Origin: Bacteroidota bacterium
GTDB lineage: Bacteria > Bacteroidota > Ignavibacteria > Kryptoniales > JAKASW01
Direction of reading: 5' to 3'
Assembly: GCA_021811615.1 (NCBI GenBank)
Contig: JAJZNW010000110.1
Span: 28,130-92,129 of the forward strand
DNA length: 64,000 nt
Position 1 is the stretch's first letter; each line of letters opens with the position of its first letter. Position numbers and translations under genes: made by a program. The notes under the pieces were generated by a model. The model did not search any database and was not told the origin of the DNA. It saw only the letters and a list, made by a program, of their open reading frames with translations. Shown one piece after another: positions 17,369-26,637 of this stretch.

Positions 17369-18451
17369 TCAGCGCTTGAACGGCTCAATGCGATTTGTGA
17401 AATCGGGCTTGTAGTAATCCTGGCTTTCGAAATTCTGCATCCAACCGTTTTCGAAACCGAACTCATCCAGAAGATCGAGGACCTTGTCGTATTCCGATTC
17501 GCGGATATGCCTGCTCATGAGCATAATCGATTCCGCCTTGTTCGTCGGGTAGTACTGCGACATCACCGACAGCGCGACATCGTTTCCGAGTTCTCCCGCG
17601 ATCCACTTCAATGTCTCCCTGCTGCCGGCCAGGCCGTTGGGAAGCACGAGGTGCCTTATGAGTAGACCGCGCTTCAGCGATCCGTCATCGCCGATGACCA
17701 GATCGCTTCCTACCTGCCTGTGCATTTCCTTCAAAGCGAGGCGTGCGAACTTCGGATATTCCTTCACCTTCGAATACATGTACCCGTCGATCTCTTCCGC
17801 GTATTTGAGGTCAGGCAAATAGATATCCACGATCCCGTCAAGAAGCTTGAGCACATCGACGGAGTCGTACGCGTTAGTGTTGTAAACTAAAGGCAGGTGC
17901 AGGCCCTGTTCGACGGCTATCCCGAGGGCCCGGACAATTTCGGGGACGAAATGCGTCGGCGATACCAGTCCGATGTTGTGACAACCCTTCGCCTGCAGCT
18001 CAAGCATGATTTCGGCCAGTCTCTCGAAGGTAACTTCGTTCTTAAGCTCGACTTTGTAATTCTGGCTGATCTGATAATTCTGGCAGTACACGCAGCGAAG
18101 GTTACAGTTGCCGAAGAATATGTTTCCGGCGCCGTTGGTGCCGACAAGCGGCGGCTCTTCGCCGAAATGCGGGCAGTAGGAGCTCACGATCGGAAGATAC
18201 CGCGAATAACATCTCGCGATCTCCCCCTTTTTCCTGTCGACCCGGCAGTCGAGCGGGCAGATGTTGCACGATTCAAGCATCCGGTCGAGTATTTCGACGC
18301 GGCGTTGCAGCTCACCTGATTCATGGAGCCTAAGGTAGGACGGTTCGAACTCTATCACTTTTGTATCTCGTTTATCTATTTGTAAAACAGGAATTGCCAA
18401 AAGATCGGTTCCAGCCCGATCAACCAATATTCCGGGAATCGAATAAGCCAA
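17369..18451 (-). CDS. Radical SAM protein, PflX/COG1313 type
   Basis: This protein of up to 360 residues resembles pyruvate formate-lyase activating enzymes of the PflX group. An N-terminal cysteine set C62, C65, C69 and C81 precedes the radical SAM signature C116xxxC120xxC123 (GNCNLRCVYCQN). Later segments (NTNAYDS, DIYLPDLKYA, RHLVLPNG) are typical of the group. Its target protein is unknown; no glycyl-radical enzyme is in the window. The longest frame opens with TTG at 18451, with no ribosome binding site; GTG at 18358 (IEFEPSYLRL) fits relatives better. It follows the SDR gene directly. Confidence 0.85.
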   Translation of the reverse strand: MAYSIPGILVDRAGTDLLAIPVLQIDKRDTKVIEFEPSYLRLHESGELQRRVEILDRMLESCNICPLDCRVDRKKGEIARCYSRYLPIVSSYCPHFGEEPPLVGTNGAGNIFFGNCNLRCVYCQNYQISQNYKVELKNEVTFERLAEIMLELQAKGCHNIGLVSPTHFVPEIVRALGIAVEQGLHLPLVYNTNAYDSVDVLKLLDGIVDIYLPDLKYAEEIDGYMYSKVKEYPKFARLALKEMHRQVGSDLVIGDDGSLKRGLLIRHLVLPNGLAGSRETLKWIAGELGNDVALSVMSQYYPTNKAESIMLMSRHIRESEYDKVLDLLDEFGFENGWMQNFESQDYYKPDFTNRIEPFKR

Positions 18452-18456
18452 GTTTT

Positions 18457-19230
18457 CTATGGGTTCGTAGCCCAGAGCTCGACTTCGCGAACGAGGGCTC
18501 TTGGAGGAAGCTTGATGGCAGCTACTATCGTGTCGGCGACATCCTCGGCTCGCAGCCTCGCACCTTTTCCGCCCTTAAGTATCTGGCGGCTATCCCTTTC
18601 GCTCGAATCGACTGAGCTCGGCGTTACCACTATGACGCGGATGTTATGGCCCCGGACTTCCTGAAGAAGCGCCTCTGAAAAACCCTCGATGCCGAATTTT
18701 GAAGCTGCATATACTGCAGAGTTCGCTTTCGCCCGCTTCCCCGACGTTGACGATATCATCACTATCGTACCGTCCATCTTTTCGATCATCTCGGGAAGGA
18801 CCGCACGCGCAAGTAAAAACGGCCCCGTAAGATTGGTCCCGATGATCGAGTTCCAATCGTTCAACGACATCTCGGTAACCGGCTTCTCAAGATATTGTCC
18901 GGCGTTATTTATAAGTATGTCTATCGTTCCAAATTCGGTAAGAGTCTTCGAAAGAAGCCTGTGTACGCTCTTCTCGTTCGAAACGTCGGTTTGCACGGCA
19001 ATCACCTTGCCGCCGTTCCCGGAGATCTCTTCGGCGGTGGCTTTGAGATCCCCAAGCGTCCTTCCTGCAATGACCACCGAGGTCCCTTCCCGTGCCAGCC
19101 TTTGGGCGATGAACCTTCCGATTCCTCTCGAACCTCCCGTAACGATCGCCACTTTTCCAGCGAGGCTACCGCCGGGATATTGTGCAGTCGATTCCGACCT
19201 GACTTTCTTTGAAGATGCGGATTTAAGCAT
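18457..19230 (-). CDS. Short-chain dehydrogenase/reductase
   Basis: This is a classical SDR of about 257 residues. It has the Rossmann motif TGGSRGIG, NNAG, a catalytic Ser in ISSTSG and YAASK with the catalytic Tyr and Lys. It lacks the C-terminal signatures of FabG, so the substrate is unknown. I start at ATG 19228-19230, one base after the hprK stop; the frame stays open for 12 more codons upstream inside hprK. The three genes hprK, SDR and pflX-like are packed as one minus-strand operon. Confidence 0.9.
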   Translation of the reverse strand: MLKSASSKKVRSESTAQYPGGSLAGKVAIVTGGSRGIGRFIAQRLAREGTSVVIAGRTLGDLKATAEEISGNGGKVIAVQTDVSNEKSVHRLLSKTLTEFGTIDILINNAGQYLEKPVTEMSLNDWNSIIGTNLTGPFLLARAVLPEMIEKMDGTIVMISSTSGKRAKANSAVYAASKFGIEGFSEALLQEVRGHNIRVIVVTPSSVDSSERDSRQILKGGKGARLRAEDVADTIVAAIKLPPRALVREVELWATNP

Positions 19231-19231
19231 G

Positions 19232-20248
19232 CTACTCAAAGTCCCTTTCAAAATACCGGCTCGCACCGGTACCCTGTTTTTTCTTCTTCTTGATCGCTTC
19301 CTGGATTTTCTGGTTGAACACTTCCGCCGCGTCGTAGTCGTATGAACGCAGGAGTTGATTCAACGAGATGACCTCGGCTATTACGGTTATATTCTTTCCG
19401 GGGAGGATCGGGAGCTTAATAAACGGAATGTCGACGCCGAGAATCGAAATAAATTCGTGGTCCAGCCCTGTCCTTGTATATTCCTGAGTGGAGTCCCATT
19501 CTTCAAGTTCGACCACCACTTCTATTCTCTTACGTTTCCTGACGGCTCTTATGCCGAAGACACTCCGGACATCTATCACTCCCAGGCCGCGAACTTCCAT
19601 GAAATGCTGGGCGATGTTGGAGCTCTTCCCGATAAGGATGTCCTCACCCTCTCTGTAAACTCCGACGGCATCGTCGGCCACGAGCCGGTGTCCGCGCTCA
19701 ACCAGGTCGAGTGCGATTTCGCTTTTGCCGATTCCGCTCTTCCCTACGAACAGAAGACCTATGCCGTACACGTCGACGAGCGAGCCGTGTATCACCGTGC
19801 TCGGCGCAAATATCTGGTCCAGAAACTCTCCGAGGAAGTAGACCAGCCTCGTCGTCTCGAGTGTGCTCCGGAAGACCGAGACACCGTGTTCGGTGATGAG
19901 ATCGATCAGGTCCTGCTCGAGTTCGTTGCTGTTCGCGATGATGATGCAGGGTATATCGAACTGCAGAATGGTCTGCAACGCCCGGCGCCTGTCCTCGAGC
20001 TTCAGCGAGCTGAGGTACCTGACCTCTGTGTTCCCGAATATCTGTACCCGGTTGTAGGTAAACAACTCGACGTAGCCTGCCAGGGCTAGGCCAGGCCTGT
20101 GCACGTTCTTGTCCGTAATAAGCTTTGCGTGGCCTATGTCGCCGTTGATCTGCTGAAGTTTCGTCTTCTCGTGCATCGTTTTGTACAACTCGCCGACGCT
20201 GACGTCTTTTCTCCTTATTTCCTTCGTATCCCAAATACGTGATGCCAT
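19232..20248 (-). CDS. hprK: HPr(Ser) kinase/phosphorylase
   Basis: This 338-residue bifunctional enzyme phosphorylates and dephosphorylates a serine of HPr. The N-terminal lobe is followed by the catalytic core with H154 (IHGSLVDVYG), Walker A GKSGIGKS (169-176), the ADDAV acidic pair and the HprK signature MEVRGLGVIDV (about 217-227). No HPr or other PTS gene lies in this window; in many non-Firmicutes HprK works in an incomplete PTS with regulatory roles. The C-terminus ends in a Lys-rich stretch before FERDFE. Confidence 0.96.
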   Translation of the reverse strand: MASRIWDTKEIRRKDVSVGELYKTMHEKTKLQQINGDIGHAKLITDKNVHRPGLALAGYVELFTYNRVQIFGNTEVRYLSSLKLEDRRRALQTILQFDIPCIIIANSNELEQDLIDLITEHGVSVFRSTLETTRLVYFLGEFLDQIFAPSTVIHGSLVDVYGIGLLFVGKSGIGKSEIALDLVERGHRLVADDAVGVYREGEDILIGKSSNIAQHFMEVRGLGVIDVRSVFGIRAVRKRKRIEVVVELEEWDSTQEYTRTGLDHEFISILGVDIPFIKLPILPGKNITVIAEVISLNQLLRSYDYDAAEVFNQKIQEAIKKKKKQGTGASRYFERDFE

Positions 20249-20565
20249 ATCGCTAAAAATATATGAACAAATGCGGGGAAATGCACCCTAAATCGAATCC
20301 ACGGGCGCGTCGAGCGGCACGCGTCATATGCTCACCCCCATCGACCGGCATCGCAAGCGGGCCGATGCCGGATCACCGCGCGAAGGTTAAGACAGAGAGT
20401 CGACAGACTCCGGTTCCGCCGGAACCCGGAAGAGCGTACAAAACCGCGGTTATTGTACCTGTTCATCAGACATCCCGTGCGGCCGGATCCGTCTTTCTGC
20501 GAAGCGCATGAATGGAAGATGGGGTATCACTTTGCGCGCTGCCGCGATTGGGAGAACCACGCGGG
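20249..20565. other. 317-base gap with two hairpins
   Basis: This GC-rich gap separates the end of the sugar operon from hprK. It holds a 9-base perfect stem, CCGGCATCG (20345-20353) with CGATGCCGG (20363-20371), and a smaller hairpin GGTTCC-N3-GGAACC near 20410-20424. Neither has a T-run. They probably mark the end of the upstream operon, and the hprK promoter should lie nearer 20249. A plus-strand frame at 20263-20511 looks like noise. Confidence 0.4.
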
Positions 20566-21306
20566 TCAGGTAGCGGAGGAATCCTTGAACCGGGAGAGGT
20601 CTTTTGCGAAAAATGCGCGGAAGTAGGCGAGCGTATATTGGAAATTCACTTTCCAGAATCCTGTTTCGTCGAATCTCCGCGGCGAGGTTCGCGTCCAGAC
20701 CTTCCTGGAGAATGTCACTTTGCCGGCCATGCGTACCAGCATCATTCCGATGACGGCGTCGTCGCCCCAGAAACTAATGGGAGGAATACCGCCAATGGTG
20801 TGAAGGGCTTCCCTCGTCACGGCAAAGTTACCGCCGATTATGACGGCGGCCTTCCGCCAGAAGACGGCTCTGAGGAGCACGGGCAGCGCAGGAAGGACCA
20901 CCCAGGAATAGAGTTTGTTCAGCACTGCTTTATAGCCCGCAGAGAATCCGTAATAGTACGGGCCGCTCACCGCCTTCGCCCCCTTTTCAATCTCGAGCCT
21001 GATGTTTTTTATCCAGTCGACCGGCACCATGCAATCGGAATCGAGAAAGCAAATCACGTCTCCTTTCGATTCGAGGAAGCCACGCTGGCGGGCAAAATTG
21101 GGACCCGGCATTTCCTCGAACACCACCTTACCGCTTCCCCCGAGAGCCATTGTCGCGGCAGAATGCGTGTGGTCGCTTGAATTGTTATCCACGACTATGA
21201 TTTCGACGGAATCGCCAGACTCGAGCACCTGGGCACGGACTGCCATGACGGCCGACTCGATGTGTTTGCCTTCGTTGAAAGCAGGTATCACTACGGAAAA
21301 TTTCAT
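20566..21306 (-). CDS. Family 2 glycosyltransferase
   Basis: This GT-A fold enzyme of 246 residues begins MKFSVVIPAFNEGKHIESAV. It has the donor-site VVDNNSSDHT and the DxD-type FLDSDC, and continues to an acceptor-side GGNFAVTREAL and GDDAVIGMM. A hydrophobic pair near 140-165 may associate it with the inner membrane. I choose ATG at 21304-21306; a TTG eight codons earlier overlaps the preceding stop. It is the last gene of a five-gene operon and may add a sugar to a surface glycan or glycolipid. Confidence 0.88.
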   Translation of the reverse strand: MKFSVVIPAFNEGKHIESAVMAVRAQVLESGDSVEIIVVDNNSSDHTHSAATMALGGSGKVVFEEMPGPNFARQRGFLESKGDVICFLDSDCMVPVDWIKNIRLEIEKGAKAVSGPYYYGFSAGYKAVLNKLYSWVVLPALPVLLRAVFWRKAAVIIGGNFAVTREALHTIGGIPPISFWGDDAVIGMMLVRMAGKVTFSRKVWTRTSPRRFDETGFWKVNFQYTLAYFRAFFAKDLSRFKDSSAT

Positions 21307-21326
21307 TAAGCCGGCACCATCACTTT

Positions 21327-22382
21327 TCAAAGCCTCTGCTGATTGTTTTCGGTCTTCTCGAATATATCACATTTGGTGCAGATAGTGCGCGTGGTATTTC
21401 CTTTATAAACCGACTTGGCAAATAAGCTTCGTGAGTAGATGTATTTCTCGTTATACCATATTTCCTCGAACGACTCTTTCGTAAGGTCTCCCCAGACGTT
21501 CTCCCTGCTTGTAATCCAGCAGCAAGGCGCCACTTTACCGTCCGGATTCACGACGGGGGAAGTAAAGAGCTGGCTGCACGGTTTATTGTTGATGGGAGGG
21601 TTACTCCCGTTCTTGTAGTAGTCAAGGACAAATCTGGAGTCTCTCGGGAGCCACATCTTTTTCCTTTCGTCGAGAGTGCCGGGGAACGCCATGTCTGGTA
21701 TGTCGTCGGACAGCCCCATCTTGTCGAACATTATCTCTATTTTCATTTCCGCGGCCATTTCCCTCGCACGAGCTATTTCATGCTCATTGAACCTATTCAC
21801 TATGAATTTCCAGACAATTTTCGGGTCTCTCTTCCGCAGCCTTTTTTTTGCTGCCACCGTCATCCCGACGTTTTCAATCACGCAGTCGAGACGGCCTTTC
21901 ACCCTGTACTTCTCGTAGGTTTCCTGCGAGGCTCCATCGGCCGAGATAACAAGCTGATGCAGACCGGATCCGACGAGCACATCGAAAAATTCCGGCTTTT
22001 GCCTGAAGCTGAAATTTGTGTGTACTATGGTGTAAATATTCCTCGACACCGCTTCTCTTATCATTCGAGGGGTTTCATGGTACAGGAGAGGCTCGCCCCA
22101 GTTGAAGAGGATGAGCACCTTGACCGACGGCATTTTGTCCAGCACCATCCTGAAAGTGTCGAAGGACATTTTCCCCTTGTCATAGTCCTGGTTCCTGGAT
22201 GCGCAGAGCGGGCATTCAAGATTGCAGACGTTTATTGGGTCGAGCGTAAGGGCGTTCGGTAGCCGCGGGCGGAGATCATTCGGATTGAACCGGTATTTGA
22301 GCCGTTCAGCGATTTTATTCTGAATGTTTACCGGGACTCTTTGCCAGAAAAAAAGGTAAGCCTGAAAAAGAAAACTGTTCAT
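21327..22382 (-). CDS. Radical SAM protein with C-terminal SPASM-like cysteines
   Basis: This 351-residue protein has the radical SAM signature in CNLECPLC (after LDPINV) and FNWGEPLLY, the GGEP-like SAM-binding motif. The C-terminal auxiliary cluster region contains PCSQLF, PCCW and ICTKC, with the typical spacing of SPASM-like domains. Relatives are often found in glycan or lipid modification loci. ATG at 22382 is chosen because AGG lies 5 bases upstream and it follows the preceding gene's stop directly. The reaction is unknown. Confidence 0.88.
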   Translation of the reverse strand: MNSFLFQAYLFFWQRVPVNIQNKIAERLKYRFNPNDLRPRLPNALTLDPINVCNLECPLCASRNQDYDKGKMSFDTFRMVLDKMPSVKVLILFNWGEPLLYHETPRMIREAVSRNIYTIVHTNFSFRQKPEFFDVLVGSGLHQLVISADGASQETYEKYRVKGRLDCVIENVGMTVAAKKRLRKRDPKIVWKFIVNRFNEHEIARAREMAAEMKIEIMFDKMGLSDDIPDMAFPGTLDERKKMWLPRDSRFVLDYYKNGSNPPINNKPCSQLFTSPVVNPDGKVAPCCWITSRENVWGDLTKESFEEIWYNEKYIYSRSLFAKSVYKGNTTRTICTKCDIFEKTENNQQRL

Positions 22383-22384
22383 GC

Positions 22385-23113
22385 TTACCTGATAGCTTCC
22401 CAGTTCTTGTAGATCCGCTTCAACTTGATTAGCGGCAATGAACTCAGGAGCCACGCCGAGATAGTTCTCCAGTAGCCCCAGGCACGATATCGGCGCGGGG
22501 ATTCATAGACCGTCGCCGCCCACGTGAAAAGGGTCTTCCCATGTTTTCTTACCCTGGTGAAGAGATCGAAGTCTTCTCCGGTTATGAGTTCTTCCCTGTA
22601 ACCGCCCGCTTTTTCGTAGACTTCCCGCCTGATTACCTGGAATTCGCCCCTGGCCATCCCCCGTCCGGCCAAATTCGAAAAATAGTAATAGACATTGCAG
22701 ACTGCGCTGAAACATCTGTCGCTCAGCTTCTCCTGTTCCGGCACGCATCTGATCGGGCAGGTCATCGCGACGTACCCGTCGGAAGCGAACTTCATCTCGG
22801 CCGTCGAAAAAAGTCTTTCAACGTCGAACTTGACATCGGCATTGATGAAGAGAAGATTTTCGCCGCTCGCAGATTTTGCTCCTTTCGATCTGCAGGCCGA
22901 GATAGACCTCGCTTCCCCCTTCTCGTAGCGGACGACCTTGTCGCAATGCTCCCCTGCAATCTCCAGCGTCCGGTCGGTGCTCCCTCCGTCTGAGACGATG
23001 ACCTCGTAATCGAACCTCGATTTGAGAGCCGGGTTGCACAACGATCCGAGGAGACCGGGAAGAAGTTTTTCTTCGTTCAGAGTAGGAATGATGATAGAAT
23101 ATTTCAAGTTCAA
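22385..23113 (-). CDS. Family 2 glycosyltransferase
   Basis: This is a 242-residue GT-A enzyme. It has SIIIPTLNEEKLLPGLL, VIVSDGGSTDRT and a degenerate DxD-type NADVKF, followed by GEFQVIRREVYEKAGGY and ITGEDFDLFTRV, typical of membrane-associated lipid-linked sugar transferases. It ends with a hydrophobic segment (SAWLLSSLPLIKL). The start is TTG at 23113, overlapping the preceding stop (TTGA), which couples its translation to the Wzi-like gene. Donor and acceptor cannot be told. Confidence 0.87.
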   Translation of the reverse strand: MNLKYSIIIPTLNEEKLLPGLLGSLCNPALKSRFDYEVIVSDGGSTDRTLEIAGEHCDKVVRYEKGEARSISACRSKGAKSASGENLLFINADVKFDVERLFSTAEMKFASDGYVAMTCPIRCVPEQEKLSDRCFSAVCNVYYYFSNLAGRGMARGEFQVIRREVYEKAGGYREELITGEDFDLFTRVRKHGKTLFTWAATVYESPRRYRAWGYWRTISAWLLSSLPLIKLKRIYKNWEAIR

Positions 23114-24894
23114 AAGTCCGTAGATATTGTGGCGTAAAAATATTGGTCCAAATATGTTTGCGAAGCATAGAGTTTGTCGACCGACTGGAGTGAGTAATCG
23201 AAGTCTATGTAATACTGCCGGATAGGTTCTATTCGAGCCGACAGAGTTACAATATCCCTGTTGACCCTGTAGCCCATTAGGAAATCGTTGGTGTATTTCC
23301 CGTCGAGGTCACCCCGGTTGACATCGCCGCCGAAGTTCCGCATGATCGCTCCCTGGTCGTTCAGCGTGAAATTTCCGCTGGCATCCAGGAAGCCGATTCC
23401 CGACCGCTGGTGTCTGTAAAGCATCTGGAGTGTTATACGATTCGTAAGATAGTACTGCAGCTCCAGAGCAATCTGGTCGGAGTTCGGCGGGAGAGGCGAT
23501 CCCATGCTTATTCCCCAGTTTGTGTAAGTGCTGGTGTTACTCCTGTGCGAGTAAACGAACGGGTCGAGGAGCGTGTATTCCAGGATAGCAGTAAGGTTGC
23601 TGATGCCGAACGGCTCTACATACATGAAGCCGGCCTGGTAGCCGAACTTGTTGTCGTCGCCTCTTGGAGTCTTGTTGCCGAGAGTGCTGAAGTTGAGATC
23701 GTCTACGAGCAGGGTAAGTTGCAGTCCCATGTCGGTGGCGGGCCTGAACTCACAGTCGAACCCCATCATCGCGTTGCTGCGCGAATCGGCCGTCGGTCCC
23801 GTGCTGATTTGCTCCGACTCCAGGATGCTTACGGGGTTCATATAGGTGAATGAGAGTCCCTGATCGGTGAGTATGAGGCTCTCGTACATTCCGAACCTGA
23901 ACGAGGGGGACAAAACGATATCCAACCGATGACCTACGATGTTTTTCGACGTGAGCGGAGCACCCAGAGAATCACCGTTCAAATTTCCGTAGAAGAAAGT
24001 GTAGTGAAAGAATTCATAGTTGATGTCCACTCTCCCGAAATCGAAAGGAGGAATATTATCAGACATGAAGAGCTTGTCGATGTACCCGTCCCCAATTTCG
24101 AAGTTGTCCCTGCCTATCATCAGAGCGACGGCATTGCTGTCGAACGAGTACCGCAGGTACCCGGAATTGAATGCAGTTACGTATTTCTCGGCCACGAATT
24201 TGTAAGATGCCGTAAGCAAAGGATCGAACGCCGCCGCAACCTGCCGTGCGAACTGACCGCCGCCGATCGACTGCCCCTCGGTGACACGCAGATAGTACCC
24301 GAGATTATTGAACACCGTTCCCCTCAGCGACGGGCCTATCTCGAGAAGCGAAAGATGGGTATTGGGAAAGTCTTCCGGGGTAAAATAGTCGTAAGAAATG
24401 GAGCCGGTCCCGTTCAAGAACAGGGGCGGGTAACTCTTGATGCTGTAGGATCTATAAGAGAGGGCGGCCTGGCCATCGAGGAACAGTGTAAAATTCGGAT
24501 CGGTATACGACACCAGGTGTTTCTGCTTTCGGTCGCTGAAGATCTGAAGTATGCTGTCGGGTTTGAAGTCCGCCGTGAAAGAATACGAATCGTTCATATT
24601 TCTGCCGATATCGTAACCAAACTCTACCATCAGATCACCGAGTATCCTCCGCTCGACGGAGCTCATCCTGTTCCTCTCATTATTCAACTGGACCAGATAC
24701 TCGGATACTCTTCGCCGGCTTATAGGAATGTTCGCGTCGTTATAATCGATAAGTCCTTTCATGCTCATCATTTCCAGGAAAGGATAGACCTTATGGTTGA
24801 CAGGCACCAGCTCGGTTTGTGCAAGCAGTGCGGCAGGGTACAGCAGCGAGAATAGGATTAACAGCCGCAGCACCCCCGTTGACATATTTTTCAT
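23110..24894 (-). CDS. Wzi-like capsule-assembly outer-membrane beta-barrel
   Basis: This 594-residue secreted protein starts at the ATG at 24894 with AAAGGGG upstream; its signal peptide is MKNMSTGVLRLLILFSLLYP...LLAQ. After an N-terminal segment (NHKVYPFLEMMSMKGLIDY...) typical of Wzi/CapD-like porins, the rest is rich in alternating aromatic strands, consistent with an 18-strand barrel, and ends in Phe. In E. coli, Wzi anchors capsule to the cell surface. Its place among glycosyltransferases supports a role in surface glycan handling, but no Wza, Wzc or polymerase is present here. Confidence 0.75.
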   Translation of the reverse strand: MKNMSTGVLRLLILFSLLYPAALLAQTELVPVNHKVYPFLEMMSMKGLIDYNDANIPISRRRVSEYLVQLNNERNRMSSVERRILGDLMVEFGYDIGRNMNDSYSFTADFKPDSILQIFSDRKQKHLVSYTDPNFTLFLDGQAALSYRSYSIKSYPPLFLNGTGSISYDYFTPEDFPNTHLSLLEIGPSLRGTVFNNLGYYLRVTEGQSIGGGQFARQVAAAFDPLLTASYKFVAEKYVTAFNSGYLRYSFDSNAVALMIGRDNFEIGDGYIDKLFMSDNIPPFDFGRVDINYEFFHYTFFYGNLNGDSLGAPLTSKNIVGHRLDIVLSPSFRFGMYESLILTDQGLSFTYMNPVSILESEQISTGPTADSRSNAMMGFDCEFRPATDMGLQLTLLVDDLNFSTLGNKTPRGDDNKFGYQAGFMYVEPFGISNLTAILEYTLLDPFVYSHRSNTSTYTNWGISMGSPLPPNSDQIALELQYYLTNRITLQMLYRHQRSGIGFLDASGNFTLNDQGAIMRNFGGDVNRGDLDGKYTNDFLMGYRVNRDIVTLSARIEPIRQYYIDFDYSLQSVDKLYASQTYLDQYFYATISTDF

Positions 24895-24968
24895 ACCGCA
24901 ATCCCCTTTAAGACAATTTGTCCGGATCATGGCGCGGCAGGACAACACGACACCGCGCCGGAAAACAA

Positions 24969-26480
24969 TCACACTTTTTGTTGCACCGAGCCGCCGCCAC
25001 CAACATCGAGAGTCTGCATTCGGAGGGCAAATTCCTTTCGGCGTTTCTTCTCGAGAAATCGCCCCTGAGTCAGGTGATGGAAGACCCAGTCCGGATAATG
25101 GTACAGCATCATCACCACGACCTTCAGGAAGAACAGAGGATACCTTTTCCAGATTCTCTTGTATACGCCGCCGTCCGTGAAAGTCATGTGGTTCATCGAG
25201 TCGATAACCCTGTAAAGCTCATAAGAGTCAAGATGGTCCGTCCTGATGTTCGCGTTTATGCAATCGTAAGTTGAATAATCGTGCAGGTTTGTGATGTAAT
25301 TACCTGCGATAAGTTCCTGTCTCAGCTCAGTACCCGGGTAAGGAGTTAGCGTGAAGAAAAGCACCGCGTCCAGGCCGAGCCTCTTCGTGTACTCGTAAGT
25401 TCGCCAGAGCGTCTCTTTGTCGTCAGCCGGATTACCGACGATGAAACCGCCGAACACGAAAACGCCGTTCTCCTGGAGGCTCTTCACTACGGCCGCAGTT
25501 TCGCTCGTCTCGAACTGGTTGTCCTTGTTGAAAAATTTCAGCGACTCGTCCGAATCGCTTTCGATTCCCAGGAACACCCATTCGAATCCGGCCTTCCTCA
25601 TGAGCTTTGTCAGGTACATATTTCTGCTGAACCCCTGCACACTCGCCTGCGTGAGAAACTTAATATCGTTCAGTCCGCGCTCGATTATTCCGTTGCAGAG
25701 CTCTTCAAAATGGTTTTTGTTGAGGACGATATTGTCATCGGTAAAGAATATCGCCTTTGCGCCGTGGTCTTTCGCGTCCTGGATATCGTCCAGAACCCTT
25801 TCAAGGCTGTATTTTCTGTAGCTCCGCCCGTACATCTTCGTAATAGTACAGTAATTGCACGTGAAGGTGCAGCCCCGCGATGTTTCAACTACGTCGCCCT
25901 GGTAGCCGAAGATCCTGAACTTCCTGTTTTTGATCACCCTGCAATTCCTGTCGGGCAACTTCAATTCATCGAGGTTAAGGAGGCCGCCGGGAGGATTTTC
26001 GATAATTCTTCCGTCTTTTCTAAAAGAGACGCCCGGTATGTCTTCGGGGATGTTTCCGTTGTGAATCGCCTCCGTGAGGCTTCTGAAAGCTGCCTCTCCT
26101 TCGCCTCTTACCACGAAATCGATATAGTCCATGTCGCTGCTGTGAAGGATCTCGTCGTAGGCTACCGTCGCATGGTAACCTCCGAGAACGGTCTTGACGC
26201 CCGGATTCAGCCGCTTCGCGATCTTCGCGAGCTCCAACATCTCGGCATACTGGAACACCATTGAGCTGAAGCCTATCACGTCAAAATGGTTTTTCTGGAT
26301 ATAACTTGTGTAGTACTCTTTGGCATTGAACCTGACCGGCACGAGATCGAGAATCTTCACGTTGCATATTTCGTGATTCACGTTTGCAGCAAGAGAGGAA
26401 AGACCGCCGTTCGGCTGTGTCATCAAGAACGCGCCGTATCCAGTGATCCTGGAACTTGCAACAAGCAAACAATTAATCAT
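24969..26480 (-). CDS. B12-binding-domain radical SAM protein
   Basis: This is a 503-residue protein. Residues 1-150 resemble a cobalamin-binding Rossmann domain (VIGFSSMVFQYAEMLELAKI, TVLGGYHATV), and the radical SAM domain has CTFTCNYC in ETSRGCTFTCNYCTITKMYG (about 206-214). Further motifs such as FTDDNI and GGFIVGNP are usual in the BchE/HpnP-like superfamily. Members perform methylations, ring closures or other carbon chemistry on lipids and sugars. It heads the five-gene operon, diverging from the TPR protein gene. Confidence 0.88.
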   Translation of the reverse strand: MINCLLVASSRITGYGAFLMTQPNGGLSSLAANVNHEICNVKILDLVPVRFNAKEYYTSYIQKNHFDVIGFSSMVFQYAEMLELAKIAKRLNPGVKTVLGGYHATVAYDEILHSSDMDYIDFVVRGEGEAAFRSLTEAIHNGNIPEDIPGVSFRKDGRIIENPPGGLLNLDELKLPDRNCRVIKNRKFRIFGYQGDVVETSRGCTFTCNYCTITKMYGRSYRKYSLERVLDDIQDAKDHGAKAIFFTDDNIVLNKNHFEELCNGIIERGLNDIKFLTQASVQGFSRNMYLTKLMRKAGFEWVFLGIESDSDESLKFFNKDNQFETSETAAVVKSLQENGVFVFGGFIVGNPADDKETLWRTYEYTKRLGLDAVLFFTLTPYPGTELRQELIAGNYITNLHDYSTYDCINANIRTDHLDSYELYRVIDSMNHMTFTDGGVYKRIWKRYPLFFLKVVVMMLYHYPDWVFHHLTQGRFLEKKRRKEFALRMQTLDVGGGGSVQQKV

Positions 26481-26637
26481 GTACGTCCCCCGGCTTAATT
26501 ATCGCTGCGTGATTTTCGGAATAATATAGAGATTCCCGGCGCACTTCGCAAATTTTTTGTGATTCCAGAAGAGTCTGCGAGTGTTATATTGTCACGTCAC
26601 GGCTGTTTGATGCTCAAAGAAACAAAACGGATCTCTA

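Noticed and set aside
20263..20511. 82-residue plus-strand frame between hprK and the glycosyltransferase
   Set aside because: It is Arg/Pro-rich in a GC-rich intergenic stretch, with hairpins and no ribosome binding site.
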